The notes under the pieces were generated by a model, which ran no database searches, was not told the origin of the DNA, and worked only from the letters and a program-made list of their open reading frames with translations. Made by a program: the position numbers and the translations under genes. A stretch of 64,000 bases of DNA from an uncultured Aquimarina sp. (GTDB lineage Bacteria > Bacteroidota > Bacteroidia > Flavobacteriales > Flavobacteriaceae), in contig NZ_CANMED010000008.1 of assembly GCF_947496855.1 (NCBI RefSeq), forward strand, positions 326,509 to 390,508. Reading direction: 5' to 3'. Of the stretch, positions 53,983 through 61,897 are shown piece by piece; within the stretch, counting starts at the first letter, position 1, and every line of letters starts with the position of its first letter.

Positions 53983-55646
53983 TTATAGTTAACAGGTATT
54001 TTACGTTCTTTAGATATCGATTCATACCACAACCCTAATTGTAACAACTTAGCTTCTGAAAATGGCTTTCCGATAAAAGTAAGTCCTTTAGGCTCACCTT
54101 TATTTGTATACCCCATTGGTACTGTTAAAGCAGGATATTTAGCCACTGCAGCATAACCTGCGTGGTAATTATTTATTGACAACACAACATCTAGGTTATG
54201 TTTATCAATTTGAGAATCGAAATACTTACGAGCTGTAACTTTAAGATCTTCTTTTATTTTTTCCAGATCTTCAGGAGTAGTGCTATCTTTTACAATTCCT
54301 TCAAATATCCCTTGTCCATATGGAATCCTAACAAGTGTATCTTGTAAATTGAATGCAATTACATCTTCTATTGTTTTTATATTGACATTATCACTGGCAT
54401 ATAAATTAATATAGTTAGGAAGATCATTTTTCATATCTATATTCAAAATACTAAGAAATCCTGGTAGCGAAGTTTGTTCTGGCTCCACCTCTACAATTTC
54501 TCCACCTGCATTTTTTATCTTATCAATTGCTCTAGCATATACAGAATCTTGCAACAAACTCTTAATAACACCAAAACGCTTTCCTTCTATAATAGAATCT
54601 TTTATAGATATTATAAAATCTGTTTCGGTATAAACAGAAGTAGCATCTTCTGGATCTTTGCCGATCATTGCATTTAACAAAATAGCATTATCAATTACAC
54701 TTTTTGTCATAGGTCCTGGTGTATCTAGCGTACTAGAAATCGGAACAATACCAGATCTACTTAACAAACCAATCGTTGGCTTCAACCCTACAACAGAATT
54801 CTGACTAGAAGGAGATAAAATGGATCCACTTGTTTCTGTTCCAACTGCCGCTATACAAAAATTTGCTGCTACTGCTACCCCACTTCCAGAACTAGAACCA
54901 CCTGATTCAAAAACCATTCTCCCATAAGGATTAAGCGTTTGACCACCAATTGCGCTATATCCAACTGGGCAGCCAATACATAAAAAATACGCCCATTCGC
55001 TTAGGTTTGCCTTGCCTAAAATTAATGCATCCTGCTCTAATAGTCTTTTAGCAATAAAAGCATCACCAGTTTTATTATCCTGAAGCGCTACCGCACCAGC
55101 CGTGGTCTTCATGTATTCGGTTCCAATATTGTCTTTCAACAAAATCGGCATGCCAAAAACCGAATTAACATCAATAGTATTTTTATCAACTTTATCTAAT
55201 GCTCTTGCCTGTTCTACTACTTTTGGATTTAAGGATATAACTGTATTTAGAGATAAAGAGTTATCACTCTCATACATACGGATTCTATAAATATAAAACT
55301 TAACCAATTCTTCATATGAAAGCTCACCTTTTTTGACACTTTGCTGGATAGCAGGTATATCTTTCTCAAGTACAAATTTCTTTAGCTTATTGTAATCTTC
55401 TGCAGAAAAATAATCCAGTTCTGACTCTAAAGGTCTCCATATATCATTCTTATCCAAAACTTTAGAATTTACAAGTTTCAAATGCATCCTTTCTTGGTCC
55501 AATTTTTTCGTCGACTCTAAATCCTCTATTTCATCATAAGACTCCCAAACTACCTTAGATTGTATCCCTTCTTGTTGTTCTTCTTTCTCTTTTTTACAGG
55601 AACTAAAAATCAGAAGTGATATAAATATATATATTAGTTTTCTCAT
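53979..55646 (-). CDS. Amidase, lipoprotein
   Basis: A 555-residue amidase-signature enzyme with lipobox (IFSSC, Cys17). Catalytic lysine K171 in FGMPILLKDNIGT; Ser-cis in GGSSSGSGVAV (249-259); the nucleophile serine in VGTETSGSILSPS is about residue 275. It hydrolyses amide bonds, probably of an envelope-exposed substrate given lipidation. It is not GatA since the length, leader and C-terminus differ. Overlaps the convergent hydrolase stop by 4 bp; the next gene upstream is ftsY. Confidence 0.88.
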   Translation of the reverse strand: MRKLIYIFISLLIFSSCKKEKEEQQEGIQSKVVWESYDEIEDLESTKKLDQERMHLKLVNSKVLDKNDIWRPLESELDYFSAEDYNKLKKFVLEKDIPAIQQSVKKGELSYEELVKFYIYRIRMYESDNSLSLNTVISLNPKVVEQARALDKVDKNTIDVNSVFGMPILLKDNIGTEYMKTTAGAVALQDNKTGDAFIAKRLLEQDALILGKANLSEWAYFLCIGCPVGYSAIGGQTLNPYGRMVFESGGSSSGSGVAVAANFCIAAVGTETSGSILSPSSQNSVVGLKPTIGLLSRSGIVPISSTLDTPGPMTKSVIDNAILLNAMIGKDPEDATSVYTETDFIISIKDSIIEGKRFGVIKSLLQDSVYARAIDKIKNAGGEIVEVEPEQTSLPGFLSILNIDMKNDLPNYINLYASDNVNIKTIEDVIAFNLQDTLVRIPYGQGIFEGIVKDSTTPEDLEKIKEDLKVTARKYFDSQIDKHNLDVVLSINNYHAGYAAVAKYPALTVPMGYTNKGEPKGLTFIGKPFSEAKLLQLGLWYESISKERKIPVNYN

Positions 55647-55687
55647 AGATTGATGGTTTGTAAATATTTTGAGAGTTTAAAATATAA

Positions 55688-55722
55688 AAAAAGGTGTTAT
55701 GAATATAACATAACACCTTTTT
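55688..55722. terminator. Bidirectional terminator between ftsY and amidase
   Basis: Perfect 14-bp arms AAAAAGGTGTTATG (55688-55701) and CATAACACCTTTTT (55709-55722), 7-base loop. On the minus strand the A-run before the left arm supplies the T-run, so it ends ftsY. Confidence 0.9.
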
Positions 55723-55745
55723 AACTCTTCTATAACAGTCTTAAA

Positions 55746-56699
55746 TTACTTAAAAAACGAATCCACAAATTCATATTTGTTAAACACTTGAAGGTCTTCA
55801 ATCCCTTCTCCTACTCCAATATATTTAACCGGAATCTGGAACTGATCACTAATTCCTATAACAACACCACCTTTAGCAGTTCCATCTAATTTTGTAACTG
55901 CCAATGAGGTTACCTCCGTTGCAGCTGTAAACTGTTTTGCCTGTTCAAAAGCATTTTGACCTGTAGAACCATCTAAAACCAATAAGACATCGTGTGGAGC
56001 ATCACCGATCACCTTTTGCATAACACGCTTTACCTTGGTCAACTCATTCATTAAATTCACCTTATTATGCAATCTTCCGGCTGTATCTATGATAATAACA
56101 TCTGCATCCTGATTCACTCCAGATTTTAACGTATCAAAAGCTACAGACGCAGGATCACTACCCATATCTTGCTTTACGATAGGAACATCCACACGATCAG
56201 CCCAAACCTGCAACTGATCTATAGCAGCAGCTCTAAACGTATCAGCAGCTCCTAAAACCACTTTCAAACCTTTTTTATTAAATTGATAAGCTAATTTACC
56301 AATGGTAGTTGTTTTTCCAACACCGTTTACTCCTACCACCATTAAAACGTATGGTTTTTTATCTACTGGAATCTCGAAATCTGTAGCTTCGCCAGAATTC
56401 GTTTCAGAAAGTAAACCTGCTATCTCTTCTCTTAAAATTTGATTTAATTCGTCGGTCCCTAGATATTTATCCCTAGAAACTCGACCTTCTATTCTTTCTA
56501 TAACTTTTATTGTAGTTTTCACACCTACATCACTAGTTACTAAAACTTCTTCCAGATTATCCAGTACATCATCATCTACTTTGGATTTACCAGCAACAGC
56601 TTTACCTAATTTAGAAAAGAAGCTAGTTTTAGACTTCTCTAACCCTTTATCTAAGGTTTCTTTTTTCTCCGAAGAGAATATTTTTTTAAACAAACTCAT
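55746..56699 (-). CDS. ftsY: Signal recognition particle receptor FtsY
   Basis: A 317-residue SRP GTPase. The A domain is short (~residues 1-35), followed by the N domain and the G domain with P-loop GVNGVGKTT (123-131), DTAGRLHNK (G3), and TKLDGTAKGG (G4). Residues DTFRAAAIDQLQ are the I-box-adjacent helix. It docks SRP-ribosome complexes at the inner membrane. Part of the Bacteroidota block rpmB-rpmG-DUF4295-ftsY; rimO, often next, is separated here by two hydrolase genes. Confidence 0.97.
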   Translation of the reverse strand: MSLFKKIFSSEKKETLDKGLEKSKTSFFSKLGKAVAGKSKVDDDVLDNLEEVLVTSDVGVKTTIKVIERIEGRVSRDKYLGTDELNQILREEIAGLLSETNSGEATDFEIPVDKKPYVLMVVGVNGVGKTTTIGKLAYQFNKKGLKVVLGAADTFRAAAIDQLQVWADRVDVPIVKQDMGSDPASVAFDTLKSGVNQDADVIIIDTAGRLHNKVNLMNELTKVKRVMQKVIGDAPHDVLLVLDGSTGQNAFEQAKQFTAATEVTSLAVTKLDGTAKGGVVIGISDQFQIPVKYIGVGEGIEDLQVFNKYEFVDSFFK

Positions 56700-56766
56700 G
56701 TATTATATTCAGAATGCTAATAAGTTAAAATTAAAACACTAACATAAAATCGCATAAATATATAAA

Positions 56767-56806
56767 AAGAAAGAGCCATTCCAATTAAATTGAAACGGCT
56801 TCTTTA
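56767..56806 (-). terminator. Terminator after DUF4295
   Basis: Imperfect stem AAAGAGCCATTCCAATT with AATTGAAACGGCTTCTTT, small loop; on the minus strand the left side ends in a T-run. Lies 20 bp beyond the DUF4295 stop, so the ribosomal block and ftsY may be separately terminated. Confidence 0.7.
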
Positions 56807-56826
56807 TAAAATATTTTTCTTGCTAA

Positions 56827-56979
56827 TTACTTTTTACTAAAAAAGTCATTTACTGCATCTGGTTGCATAATTGACTCTACAAAAGTATACGCTCCTGTTT
56901 TCGGAGATTTTACCATTTTAATAGCTTTGGTCAACCTCTTTGATCCTGTCTGTAACGATGCTACTGATTTCTTTGCCAT
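56827..56979 (-). CDS. DUF4295 family small protein
   Basis: A 50-residue frame: MAKKSVASLQTGSKRLTKAI then KMVKSPKTGAYTF and the end VNDFFSKK. This is DUF4295, a small basic protein found directly after rpmG in Bacteroidota and presumed ribosome-associated. It begins 4 bp after the L33 stop. Confidence 0.9.
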   Translation of the reverse strand: MAKKSVASLQTGSKRLTKAIKMVKSPKTGAYTFVESIMQPDAVNDFFSKK

Positions 56980-56983
56980 TGTC

Positions 56984-57166
56984 TTATTTTATTTCTTTAT
57001 GAACAGTCATTTTCTTAAGAATAGGATTAAATTTCTTTATTTCCATTCTATCCGGAGTGTTCTTCTTATTTTTTGTTGTAATATATCTAGAAGTACCTGG
57101 TTTACCAGTTGCTTTATGCTCTGTACATTCTAAGATTACCTGAACTCTATTACCTCTCTTTGCCAT
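56984..57166 (-). CDS. rpmG: 50S ribosomal protein L33
   Basis: A 60-residue L33: [41 protein letters not shown] and [12 protein letters not shown] are the L33 pattern. The zinc Cys set is reduced (single Cys14 before the strand, no CxxC pairs), typical of C-minus L33. Second gene of the block after rpmB (24-bp gap). Confidence 0.95.
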   Translation of the reverse strand: MAKRGNRVQVILECTEHKATGKPGTSRYITTKNKKNTPDRMEIKKFNPILKKMTVHKEIK

Positions 57167-57190
57167 TATAGTATCTTTTTAAAAGCTGAT

Positions 57191-57430
57191 TTATTTTGTT
57201 AAGAAACCTTTAGCTCTTGCTTCTTTTAAAACAGCAGCAATACCGTTTTTATTTATATTTTTTAAAGCCGCAGTAGACACCTTAAGTGTTACCCAACGAT
57301 CTTCTTCTGGAATATAAAAACGCTTTTTTATTAAATTCGCGTTGAATTTACGTTTTGTTTTATTCATAGCGTGAGAAACGTTATTTCCCACCATCGCTTT
57401 TTTACCTGTAAGCTCGCAAACTCTTGACAT
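57191..57430 (-). CDS. rpmB: 50S ribosomal protein L28
   Basis: A 79-residue L28: [40 protein letters not shown] and the C-terminal [17 protein letters not shown]. First gene of the block, with a visible promoter at 57467-57497. Confidence 0.96.
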   Translation of the reverse strand: MSRVCELTGKKAMVGNNVSHAMNKTKRKFNANLIKKRFYIPEEDRWVTLKVSTAALKNINKNGIAAVLKEARAKGFLTK

Positions 57431-57466
57431 CTCTTCTTAATTTTGGTATTATTTCAAAACAGGGTG

Positions 57467-57497
57467 CAAATTAACGAATTATTTATCGAACCACCAA
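57467..57497 (-). promoter_or_regulatory. rpmB operon promoter
   Basis: On the minus strand TTG (57495-57497), 20 bp, then TTAATTTG (57467-57474, one base from TAnnTTTG), then CACCCTG, the initiation-region pattern seen at other strong promoters here. 37 bp upstream of the rpmB start. Confidence 0.65.
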
Positions 57498-57633
57498 TAA
57501 TAGTTTTGTAATTTTTTTCTCTTTTTTAAAATTTTATTTCAAGACGTCGTTATAGAGTAAAATAAAAGGTTTTTGACTTTTAAAGCATACTTATTAATCG
57601 GTTTGATATTCGCGATAAAGATAATGCATTAGT

Positions 57634-57801
57634 TTTCAGAAAACTACCTCATATTTCTGAAAAAACAGGTATTTATACCTATAGAGTAGGTCGCACATAG
57701 CAATTACCTTTACACCAGTTAGTTTTCATAACTGTAACTAACTACTTGATATGGGGTAATTGAGTAGTAAACAAGCGGATCTTAGGATCCGCTTTTTTTA
57801 T
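57634..57801 (+). ncRNA. Structured RNA candidate ending in terminator
   Basis: On the plus strand I see in order: a TTTCAGAAA/TTTCTGAAA stem (57634-57642/57654-57662), palindrome GGTATTTATACC (57668-57679), a stem AATTACC/GGTAATT (57702-57708/57755-57761) enclosing GTTAGTT/AACTAAC (57718-57724/57736-57742), and a terminator AAGCGGATC/GATCCGCTT (57773-57781/57786-57794) with a T7 run. All lie upstream of the four-paralog array. Could be a riboregulator, a leader or an sRNA; no known class is recognised. Confidence 0.45.
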
Positions 57802-57941
57802 GCATTCGAGTTAAGGTAATATCTAAAACCAAAAATTCTTATTATCAAAATTTTATACAACTAAAAAAACTTAAGAGAACTTCTGCCAAATGATTGATTT
57901 TTAGAACCCTAAATTGTATATTAGATAAAAAAACGATTGTT

Positions 57942-58343
57942 ATGTACCAAAATAACACGAATGACTTCATCAGAAAGCATGAACTTGATATAGGATCTTT
58001 CTTTTTCTACAAAAACTTTATGATTTCAGAGATGAATGAAGGAGCCTCATTAAATTATGATAAGGCCACAAAATTGTTTTTATTAACCAAAGAATATTAT
58101 GGAACTAACATACCATTTGTTTATATAACAAATAGAAAAAACTCCTACTCTTTTGAACCCACAACTCATTTTAAATCAGCAAAATTATTCCCTAACTTAA
58201 AAGGGTATGGAGTAGTTACATACAACTCTATAAACAATAAAATAGCTTCATTAGAACAGTCCTTTCTTAATGTTCCTACAAAAATTTTTGAAAATCTAGA
58301 TGATGCAAAACTCTGGGTAAAGGAACTTATCATGCATGATTAA
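57942..58343 (+). CDS. Uncharacterised ~133-aa paralog family, member 1
   Basis: 133 residues from ATG 57942 (the upstream extension to 57894 lacks homology to the other copies). [50 protein letters not shown] and LDDAKLWVKEL are shared with three tandem copies. The alternating strands and final amphipathic helix fit a STAS/SpoIIAA-like alpha-beta fold. That is my inference, and no function is known. No signal peptide, so cytoplasmic. Confidence 0.75.
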   Translation: MYQNNTNDFIRKHELDIGSFFFYKNFMISEMNEGASLNYDKATKLFLLTKEYYGTNIPFVYITNRKNSYSFEPTTHFKSAKLFPNLKGYGVVTYNSINNKIASLEQSFLNVPTKIFENLDDAKLWVKELIMHD

Positions 58344-58469
58344 ACAATATGAATTTAATAATAAATTAACTATAAAAATAAATTATTAATATTTTAAACG
58401 ATACAAATATGTGTTTTTAATAAAAAAATAAGTATATTACCATAGTAATAGGAAACACATCGTTTAAAA

Positions 58470-58854
58470 ATGGTTCATAATTTTAATAATAGGTTTACCT
58501 ATAAGCAGGACCTTAGTATTGGATTATTTTATTTCTATAACAATCATATAATTTCGAAAACAAAAGAAGGCGTCATCCTTACTTTTGAAAATTGCTCTGG
58601 CTTACTGGAATTAATTCATTCCTATTACGGAACTATTATTCCATTTATGTATACATCTAATAGAAAAAAATCCTACTCTTTTGTACCTACTGAGCATTTT
58701 AAATCTTCAAAGTTATTTCCGAATTTTACAGGATACAGTGTAGTAACTTATGATGCCGTCAATAACAAAGTGGCTACCTTAGAACAATATTTTATTGAAA
58801 CTTAAACTAAAAATTTTCAATTGTTTAGATGATGCTTTGCTATGGGTAGAATAA
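58470..58854 (+). pseudogene. Uncharacterised paralog family, member 2 (frameshifted)
   Basis: The frame from ATG 58470 gives 111 residues with SIGLFYFYNNHIISKTKEG, PFMYTSNRKKSYSFVPTEHF and FPNFTGYSVVTYD, then stops at 58803-58805 before the final helix. The +1 frame from 58798 continues KLKLKIFNCLDDALLWVE to a stop at 58852-58854, matching the other copies' ending (IFxxLDDAxxWV). So one short frame slip near 58797-58800 removed the last helix. It is either a young pseudogene or a functional truncated copy. Confidence 0.75.
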
Positions 58855-58974
58855 TTATTAAACAACTAAATGATAACTAATTAAAATCATCTTACGGTAA
58901 TAACAAGCTACAAAACACTCCATGAAAACTTATTTATAATTTATTAAACTTAATAAAATTGTACTCAATTAAAA

Positions 58975-59376
58975 ATGGCTTTCACATATAACAAAAAACT
59001 TGCTCATAAACATGAACTTGACATTGGAATATTTTATTTCCATAAAAATTTCGTGATATCAGAAATAAACGAAGGAGTTATTCTTACTTATCAAAATGCT
59101 TCAGAACTCATAAAACTAGGAAAAACACACTACGGTGACAAAACACCATTTGTTTATATCGCCAACAGGATCAACTCCTATTCTTTCGAACCTACAAATC
59201 ATTTTAAAACAAATGAACAATTTCCTAATGTAAAAGGATATGCTGTAGTAACTTATAATCCTATCGGATCGAAAATTGCTAAGCTAGAAAAATCATTCTT
59301 AAAAATTCCAACACGTACTTTCAATAAACTTGATGATGCAATTAAATGGGTAGATAAATTAGTTATCCCAGATTAA
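58975..59376 (+). CDS. Uncharacterised ~133-aa paralog family, member 3
   Basis: 133 residues: HELDIGIFYFHKNFVISEIN, PFVYIANRINSYSFEPTNHF, FPNVKGYAVVTYNPIGSKIA, and LDDAIKWVDKLV. Same layout as member 1 and clearly the result of tandem duplication. 169 bp of spacer separate it from member 2. Cytoplasmic. Function unknown. Confidence 0.75.
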   Translation: MAFTYNKKLAHKHELDIGIFYFHKNFVISEINEGVILTYQNASELIKLGKTHYGDKTPFVYIANRINSYSFEPTNHFKTNEQFPNVKGYAVVTYNPIGSKIAKLEKSFLKIPTRTFNKLDDAIKWVDKLVIPD

Positions 59377-59577
59377 TTAAAAGCTTATTTCAGATTTTCT
59401 TCTAAATAGAAGAGTAGCAATCCATTGTACTAATATTTTCATAATTTTCTAAAAAATAAAACCAACTGTAACGTTTGAGATTAACAAAAATTCACAAAAC
59501 ACTAAATAGCAGACTTTTATAAGAAATTATACCACCTTTTTCACGACTAATCAGTAACTAACAAAATTATTTAGATT

Positions 59578-59988
59578 ATGAAAGCCAAACTAAGTGACAA
59601 CTTTATTCAAAAATACGATCTCAACCTAGGTACTTATTATTTTTATAATCAATACATTATTGCAGAAATAAATGAAGGAGAGATAATTACATTAAACAAA
59701 CTTAACGATCTCATCCCTCTGGTGTTAAAACACTATAGCAATGGACAACCATTTACCTATATCTCTGACAGAATTAATTCTCATTCGATTATACCGACAG
59801 ATTATCTGGATTGTCCTCTAATATATATGGATAATTTTAGAGGATATGGTGTAGTTACTTACAATAAAGTAAGTGAAATGTCAATAGAGGTTGAGAAACA
59901 TTTTGCCAAAAAGCCTTTTTATCATTTTCGAGACTTAAAAGATGCTATTGAATGGACAAAAAAAGAGGCTACTAAACAACCTAATTAG
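59578..59988 (+). CDS. Uncharacterised ~133-aa paralog family, member 4 (most divergent)
   Basis: 136 residues, the most divergent copy: [62 protein letters not shown], and [15 protein letters not shown]. PTxHFK becomes PTDYLD and the KIA segment is lost, so it may have a different partner. Its stop overlaps the stop of the convergent cinA gene by 4 bp. Confidence 0.75.
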   Translation: MKAKLSDNFIQKYDLNLGTYYFYNQYIIAEINEGEIITLNKLNDLIPLVLKHYSNGQPFTYISDRINSHSIIPTDYLDCPLIYMDNFRGYGVVTYNKVSEMSIEVEKHFAKKPFYHFRDLKDAIEWTKKEATKQPN

Positions 59989-61226
59989 GTAACCTCGCTA
60001 AAAAGCATTTCAAAGGATTTATTTACCGCCTTCCCTATTGTGCGTTCACGTAAATTACTAAACACAAACTTCTCTGAAAAAACACGATCTGGAGTAGCAA
60101 TCGCTATAAAAACCGTACCCACCTCGACATCACCATCTCCTTTAGAAGGTCCAGCATTGCCGGTGGTCGCAATAGCATAATCTGATTTAAATTTATTTTT
60201 TACGCCTAGCGCCATGGCTTCAGCAACTTCGTTACTAGTAACTGTGTGCTGTTTAATTAAGTCACTATCAACGCCCAAAAGATCTGTCTTAGACTGGGTA
60301 GCATACGTAACTACACCTCCTTTAAAGAAAGATGAAGATCCTGCATTAGCAGTTATAGATTGAGAAATTTTTCCACCCGTACAACTCTCTGCAACTGCTA
60401 GAAACAGGCCTCGTGAAACAAGTATCTTACCAATCATCATCTCTATTGACTCATCCTCTTCATAACCCACAATTATATCACCAATATATTCATGTAAATC
60501 GGTAATCTTATTCTTAATAGTATCTATTAATAATTTCTCATCAATTCCACGTGCAGAAAGACGTAATCTAACCCTGCCTAGACTAGGTAAATATGCTAAC
60601 TTTATAAAAGAAGGTAAATTATCCTCCCATTGTTCTATTTTCTTTGCTATTGCACTTTCGCCTAAACCATAGGTTAATACCGTTTTATGAATAATAAATG
60701 GTCTATCAAATTTTTCCTGAAGTCGAGGCAATACCTCATCATTCATTAGATTTTTCATCTCAAAAGGTACTCCTGGCATAGACACAAAAACAGTATTATC
60801 TTTTTCTAACCACATTCCGGGAGCCGTACCAAAGTTATTCATAAGAACAGTTGATGTACTTGGAACGAGTGCTTGCATTCTATTAATATCCGTAACAGGA
60901 GTATGTATATATTTTTCAAAAAGTGCTTCAATATGACGCAACACTTTATCATTTTGAACCAATGTATCGTCAAAAAATTCGCAAATAGTGTGCTTCGTTA
61001 TGTCATCTTTTGTAGGTCCTAATCCACCAGTTACAAGAACAATATCTACTCTATTCTTTGCTTCTTCCAAAGCGTTTAGAATATGTTGTTTATGATCCTG
61101 AATAGAAGTGATCTGATATACATCCACACCTATCTTATTAAGCTCTTTTCCTATAAAAGCGGAATTAGAATCGACAATTTGACCAATGAGAATTTCATCT
61201 CCTATGGTAATTATTTCTGCAAGCAT
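59985..61226 (-). CDS. cinA: CinA (competence/damage-inducible protein A, NMN deamidase)
   Basis: A 413-residue full-length CinA. Residues 1-170 are the MoaB/MogA-like COG1058 domain ([50 protein letters not shown]), and residues ~255-413 the PncC-type NMN-amidohydrolase domain ([35 protein letters not shown]). Roles include NAD salvage/pyridine-nucleotide repair and competence-associated functions. It is downstream of the HPt gene at 3 bp. Confidence 0.95.
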   Translation of the reverse strand: MLAEIITIGDEILIGQIVDSNSAFIGKELNKIGVDVYQITSIQDHKQHILNALEEAKNRVDIVLVTGGLGPTKDDITKHTICEFFDDTLVQNDKVLRHIEALFEKYIHTPVTDINRMQALVPSTSTVLMNNFGTAPGMWLEKDNTVFVSMPGVPFEMKNLMNDEVLPRLQEKFDRPFIIHKTVLTYGLGESAIAKKIEQWEDNLPSFIKLAYLPSLGRVRLRLSARGIDEKLLIDTIKNKITDLHEYIGDIIVGYEEDESIEMMIGKILVSRGLFLAVAESCTGGKISQSITANAGSSSFFKGGVVTYATQSKTDLLGVDSDLIKQHTVTSNEVAEAMALGVKNKFKSDYAIATTGNAGPSKGDGDVEVGTVFIAIATPDRVFSEKFVFSNLRERTIGKAVNKSFEMLFSEVT

Positions 61227-61229
61227 AAT

Positions 61230-61568
61230 TTATTGAAAGTCGGCTTTCAGATCTTCGATAGCACCATTAACAGTAGTAACAATGTGGCTTAGTATAATTT
61301 CAATTTCTGATTTTTCTTTACCAGATTTAGACCAGGCCTCCACTTGCTTTATCTCCTTCAAGAGATCAATACCGAATAACTGAAGATTCGGTTTCATTTT
61401 ATGCGCAAATTGGTATGCAGTTTTTGGATCATTATTTTTTACCGCCTGCCCCATACTATCCAAATCCGGAGGTATCTCTTCTAAAAATGTTTGCACCAAT
61501 ACTGTTATAAATTCATCGTCCCCACCGGACAATTCATTTACACTTTCTAAGCTATACCCTTTGCTCAT
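61230..61568 (-). CDS. HPt-domain phosphotransfer protein
   Basis: A 112-residue histidine-phosphotransfer protein. The phospho-accepting His lies in AYQFAHKMKPNLQLFGI, with helices GGDDEFITVLVQTFLEEIPP before and AWSKSGKEKSEIEIILSHIV after, the Hpt four-helix pattern. No response regulator or hybrid kinase lies beside it, so its partner is elsewhere. It precedes cinA, and an FAH remnant overlaps the region just upstream. Confidence 0.9.
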   Translation of the reverse strand: MSKGYSLESVNELSGGDDEFITVLVQTFLEEIPPDLDSMGQAVKNNDPKTAYQFAHKMKPNLQLFGIDLLKEIKQVEAWSKSGKEKSEIEIILSHIVTTVNGAIEDLKADFQ

Positions 61569-61682
61569 CTATTTAATTCTTATTGAAAAAATTTGTTGCT
61601 TTTCTACAAAACCAGTTAGTGCATCTTCGGCTTTTACAGCATCTACCCCAGCTGGTGTTCCTGTAAAGATAACATCTCCGAT
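61569..61682 (-). pseudogene. C-terminal stub of fumarylacetoacetate hydrolase
   Basis: Minus-strand reading from 61682: IGDVIFTGTPAGVDAVKAED, then ALTGFVEKQQIFSIRIK and TAG at 61569-61571. This is the conserved C-terminus of FAH-family hydrolases (GDxIxTGTPAGV...), preceded immediately by an in-frame TAG (61683-61685). So only the last 37 residues remain, with the rest deleted. No start codon is available. The stub's stop abuts the HPt start, suggesting an original FAH-HPt-cinA order. Confidence 0.75.
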
Positions 61683-61839
61683 CTATAAACTAAAATATTT
61701 CGTTAATTATTCTACAATCAAATTATAAATCAATGAGAATGAAAGATGTATTCGAAAGAACAAACAGAATCCATCTTAGTAGTAAAACCACATGAATTTA
61801 AACCTAACTAAAAAATATCTTATAATCTGTTGATTTTAT

Positions 61840-61869
61840 TTGTTAGTCTTGGCTAACTTTATATATTTG
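61840..61869 (+). promoter_or_regulatory. TonB receptor promoter (TTG-N19-TATATTTG)
   Basis: TTG (61840-61842), exactly 19 bp, TATATTTG (61862-61869), then GCCGAAG. The inverted repeat GTTAG-TCTTGG-CTAAC (61842-61857) lies between the two elements and may be an operator. 28 bp before the receptor ATG. Confidence 0.75.
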
Positions 61870-61897
61870 CCGAAGCTAATACATTTTAATATTAAAC

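Larger units (their letters stand above)
57431..57941. other. Spacer with ribosomal promoter and structured RNA candidate
   Basis: Contains the minus-strand rpmB promoter and, on plus, a chain of hairpins ended by a terminator (57634-57801). No protein gene. Confidence 0.6.

Noticed and set aside
61083-61292. 69-codon plus ORF across cinA and the HPt gene
   Set aside because: Antisense of conserved domains, no independent support.
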